DNA from: Lineus longissimus
Lineage: Eukaryota; Nemertea; Pilidiophora; Heteronemertea; Lineidae
Direction: 5' to 3'
Length of the DNA stretch: 64,000 nt
NCBI RefSeq assembly: GCF_910592395.1
Contig: NC_088309.1
Coordinates: 806,501-870,500 of the forward strand
The position numbers were made by a program, and so were the translations under genes. Shown piece after piece: positions 50,167 through 64,000 of the stretch. How positions within the stretch are numbered: the first letter of the stretch is position 1; each line of letters begins with the position of its first letter. The notes beneath the pieces were generated by a model, which saw nothing but the letters and a program-made list of their open reading frames with translations, ran no database searches and had not been told where the DNA came from.

Positions 50167-53101
50167 AACGCTCTGAATTAGTGGGTTTTCAAATAATACG
50201 CAGTTGGTGGATGAAGAATAATTCCGTTCTATTATGGATTTCCAACAGATTAATCTCTATCAGATTATCTTCTGGTCCTTTTTGTGATATGTCATTTTCC
50301 TCTATGAGTGAGTTTTTGGTTGCCATGCAACCGTTATGACTGTGACAACAAAAAAATAGTATGAATAGGAAGCATTTACATTACAGCTGTTGTACATTTA
50401 CATTACAGCTGTTTGCAGCGTATTGTAAGGAATTGAGCAACACAGTCATAATAACTTTTTTTACTAAATGGTAAGGTTGACCACACCTACACGTACTTCT
50501 ATTCATATACGAACTTACTTTACGTTTTTGAGAGTAGAACTTTTGCATAATATATCGTAACCCATAGGGCATCGTAACGGGAATGAGCTGAGATTATTAT
50601 CCTTTCATACTTCATACATATTTCAGCCATGATTTAAAAGAGTTTGATGATGTTATAGTGTCTCGTAAGCCTTCATAGGCTGGCATTATTGTACGTAATG
50701 GTGACACTTTAATAAATAAATATATATATATACATACCCTCACAGTTTATTCCTCGGAGGCAAAGATGTCCTATGCAGATAATTACCATGCAAAATTTTC
50801 TCTTATCCTGAAATTGCGCAGACAGCATCATGAGAAATGGAAGAAACAGCCTTATGTCATAAGTGTCCGAATATACGTCATTAATTCAGCAAATAGATTA
50901 AAGCGACATTGCTGATTTCAGCAGCTGGTGGTTATAAGGGACATTATGGGATAAACAGGCCTATTTGCGACACGTGTTAATAAAGTTCTAAAGTATATTA
51001 ATGACATTCATAGGCCTTTTGTAGAAATAGCAATGACAGCATTTTATAGAAGTAGTTCATATGTGCTTGATACATTTCCACAATATGTCACTTCCTGGGA
51101 CTACTTGTGGATAAACGCGAGGAAACTATTCTGCTCGCTTGCCTTTATTGTCTGGTCTTGAGAGCCCACTACAACTGGTCAGAATCGGAATTCTTCCCCA
51201 ATATTTCGTGGCTTGTGGATTTATAACTTCGTGATCAGTGTGACCTTCATCATGGCGATGTGCAGGCTGGCTGTTACTGAAGCCTTGCCGGATTCACTCG
51301 GATGACAACCATGTAATATTAAGCCATTCAAATTACCATTCAAAGGAGCTCTTCAGATGTGCAACATCTTCATCTAAACGGAAGCCACCACACACCAGCA
51401 GAATTTTTATGTTCACTCTCATACAACGGATGTACCTTTGGGATATCATACTAAACCACATCTATCATGAATTATATATAAAGGATATTACCATGGCTAA
51501 CGTTGTCTTCTGAATACTATCTTTATGGCTGCTTGCATCAGTCATGCGGAATATTATTGGCCACAACATTTCCGCGTCTGATCATTTTTGCAATTCACGA
51601 ATATTTGATTTTGATGTATTGGAAAATTCCTTACTGTTTTTCAGCGAAAAACATTTGCTGCTTTTACTTTCACGAATCGTGGTTATTCGTGAAATAGGCG
51701 GATAGCCGCATATTGTAATTCTTCTGTCATGAAATCATGCAATGAAGTCAACAGCGTCATTCCAGCAACATCAAGGACAGACCAAGCGCATTTCCATATA
51801 AATGGTCGATAATTTGGGGGTTTCTAATTGGTACAACGAATTCGCCATAGTTTATTGCAACTGTTTCAACACAGACTCAGCGCGGTTGTATATGCAAACG
51901 TCTTCAGTGCTTCTTTCTCATATATTTGTTTTCGTCAGTGGATTAATAACTGCAAACAAATAGTCGATTGTGTGTCTCCGTGCTGCCACTTGTGGACTCA
52001 AGCGATAGTTTTACATGTGCATTTACGAAAGGAATATGCATGAAAAGTATCATCACCTACTGTGAGTGCAATACCTTTTCAAGTATACATGTACCACTGG
52101 GACCATGATATAGTCTGGTCATATCATTGCAGAATCATTTTCTATTTGTCTCAGTGGAGTCTCCTACACGTAAAACCAGGATTATCAAGATGTGATTATC
52201 GAGTCATGTTCGAGTACCCGTGTATCATCATTCCCTACATCCTTCCAGTTACTGTTATTATTTTACCATTACGGCATATTTGTATCTTTACATCCAAGAA
52301 ACATCGCGGAGGAGTCGTGTTGTAATTGGCGAGATACTATCTCTGTACCGGTGATGGATGACTCTAGTTTGGTCTCATCCAACGCGGATCTCTGATATCT
52401 GGTGGTCATATATAGCTTGTATATGTTTGTCAGGACTTGTTTAATTCTCTTTTTCAATGAAGATGGGTCAGATCCTTCGTCGGATACATGGAGAAACGCC
52501 ATAGATGTATACATATGCATTCAATAGAAAGGAGTGTTAGCGAGTAAGCAGGATAAGTGTCTTCGTGCCTTTGCAGTGACATTGCAGTTATTTTCATTGG
52601 ACGCATTTTCAATTTACGTTTAACGAAACAGCCTTATTTCCAAGTTCGTATACGTAGTTAGAGGATATCGGTCAAACGGAGTCTAGTGTCGATTTAGTTA
52701 AAGTTAGTCAGTGTACATGTAGTGGTCAATACTTAGTTCTAGTGTTCTGGATTTCTTAGAGTTAACTGTGAGATATTGGTTGTGTACATTACAATAACAC
52801 CTGAAACTGATTTCGAAATCACCATCATTGATACTGTTAAAAGATAAGCTAAAACTGCATCACGGCTATGACACAGAACACCACTGTAGTTATGGAATAC
52901 ATGGTGTTATTATCCATTTGGGCAGGCGTGTTTTACACCAAATGTGCCAGTAGTCCAAAATGGAGTTAGATCATTGTCTCGAATCGCAGTATACAATATT
53001 TTTGCTAATTATTCTGGATGTTAGTTCATTCTGGATACAGTGATTGTTATAGGAATAATGAGAACACTTCATTAGTTGTTGCAAACAAGACAAACGCCAC
53101 G
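50167..53101. other. Intergenic; 5' flank and 5' UTR of the ANKDD1A-like gene
   Basis: No gene recognised. A duplicated TTACATTACAGCTGTTG-like string lies at 50379-50412 and an AT simple repeat at about 50714-50738. The last few hundred bases before 53102 presumably hold the promoter and 5' UTR of the downstream gene; no TATA box can be assigned. Confidence 0.45.
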
Positions 53102-63695
<10,594 letters not shown>

Positions 63696-64000
63696 TCCTC
63701 AGTGTTATCAAATGAAAGTCACTCTTCCTGAGTTCGGGGGTTTTCAGTGTGACATTCAGATGTGAAGCAGATGTGAAGAATGAGATGGCTCCTGCCATCC
63801 CATGTTAAGTCCATGTATGGGCGTTCGAGTCAGTTGTGCATTGATGGAATAACTAACAATGGAGATATACGCCTCTTCAGTTACATAAGACATTGCCGTG
63901 GGTTGACTTTTCTGAGTCGTAACTGGTGTGAAAGAGATTGCGCTCCTTGGAAAATTTGTCATAGTCACGAAATGCGTCTATTGTGGACATTTTGGTAGGG

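Overview
This is animal nuclear DNA. Genes are split into short exons with GT..AG introns, intergenic space is long, and the window holds several non-autonomous DNA transposons, minisatellites and a segmental duplication. The gene content is bilaterian: a PC1/3-type prohormone convertase, an ANKDD1A-like ankyrin/death-domain gene, and an intronless rhodopsin-class peptide receptor. A marine lophotrochozoan (annelid, brachiopod or mollusc) is my best guess, but the species cannot be fixed from the sequence alone.

Layout. 1-8973: no supported gene; probably upstream DNA or the first intron of the convertase gene. 8974-18636 (+): PCSK1 orthologue, 14 coding exons seen. The signal-peptide exon is missing, and there are two alternative 3' ends. 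18.6-33.9 kb: mostly non-coding. It holds a palindromic repeat (22594-22838) also found in a PCSK1 intron (10966-11503), an 831-bp inverted-repeat element (24464-25294) that splits a minus-strand reading frame, a 222-bp palindromic MITE (26280-26501) and a 20-bp minisatellite (30303-30462). 33910-35109 (+): a long, low-complexity Arg/Ser-rich ORF of unknown function. 36.7 kb: a possible acidic first exon.

39671-50166: a head-to-tail duplication of about 5.25 kb. Each copy carries the same minus-strand, two-exon gene for a secreted LamG-PAN protein. Each copy also carries a 145-bp tandem-repeat array split by a 1.16-kb transposon. The LamG exons differ much more, and mostly at the amino-acid level, than the intron, the PAN exon or the flanks.

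53102-63695 (+): an ANKDD1A-like gene of 15 exons, most of them exactly one 33-residue ankyrin repeat, ending in a death domain. Its fifth intron contains an intronless GPCR on the opposite strand (57945-56902).

The most interesting points are the diversified LamG-PAN pair, and a transposon group whose members share TATGGCAAGC termini and 6-bp target duplications but have unrelated interiors built from short tandem or palindromic units. One of them has inserted into an ORF. PCSK1 and the GPCR both belong to neuropeptide signalling, but nothing in the sequence shows that they work together.
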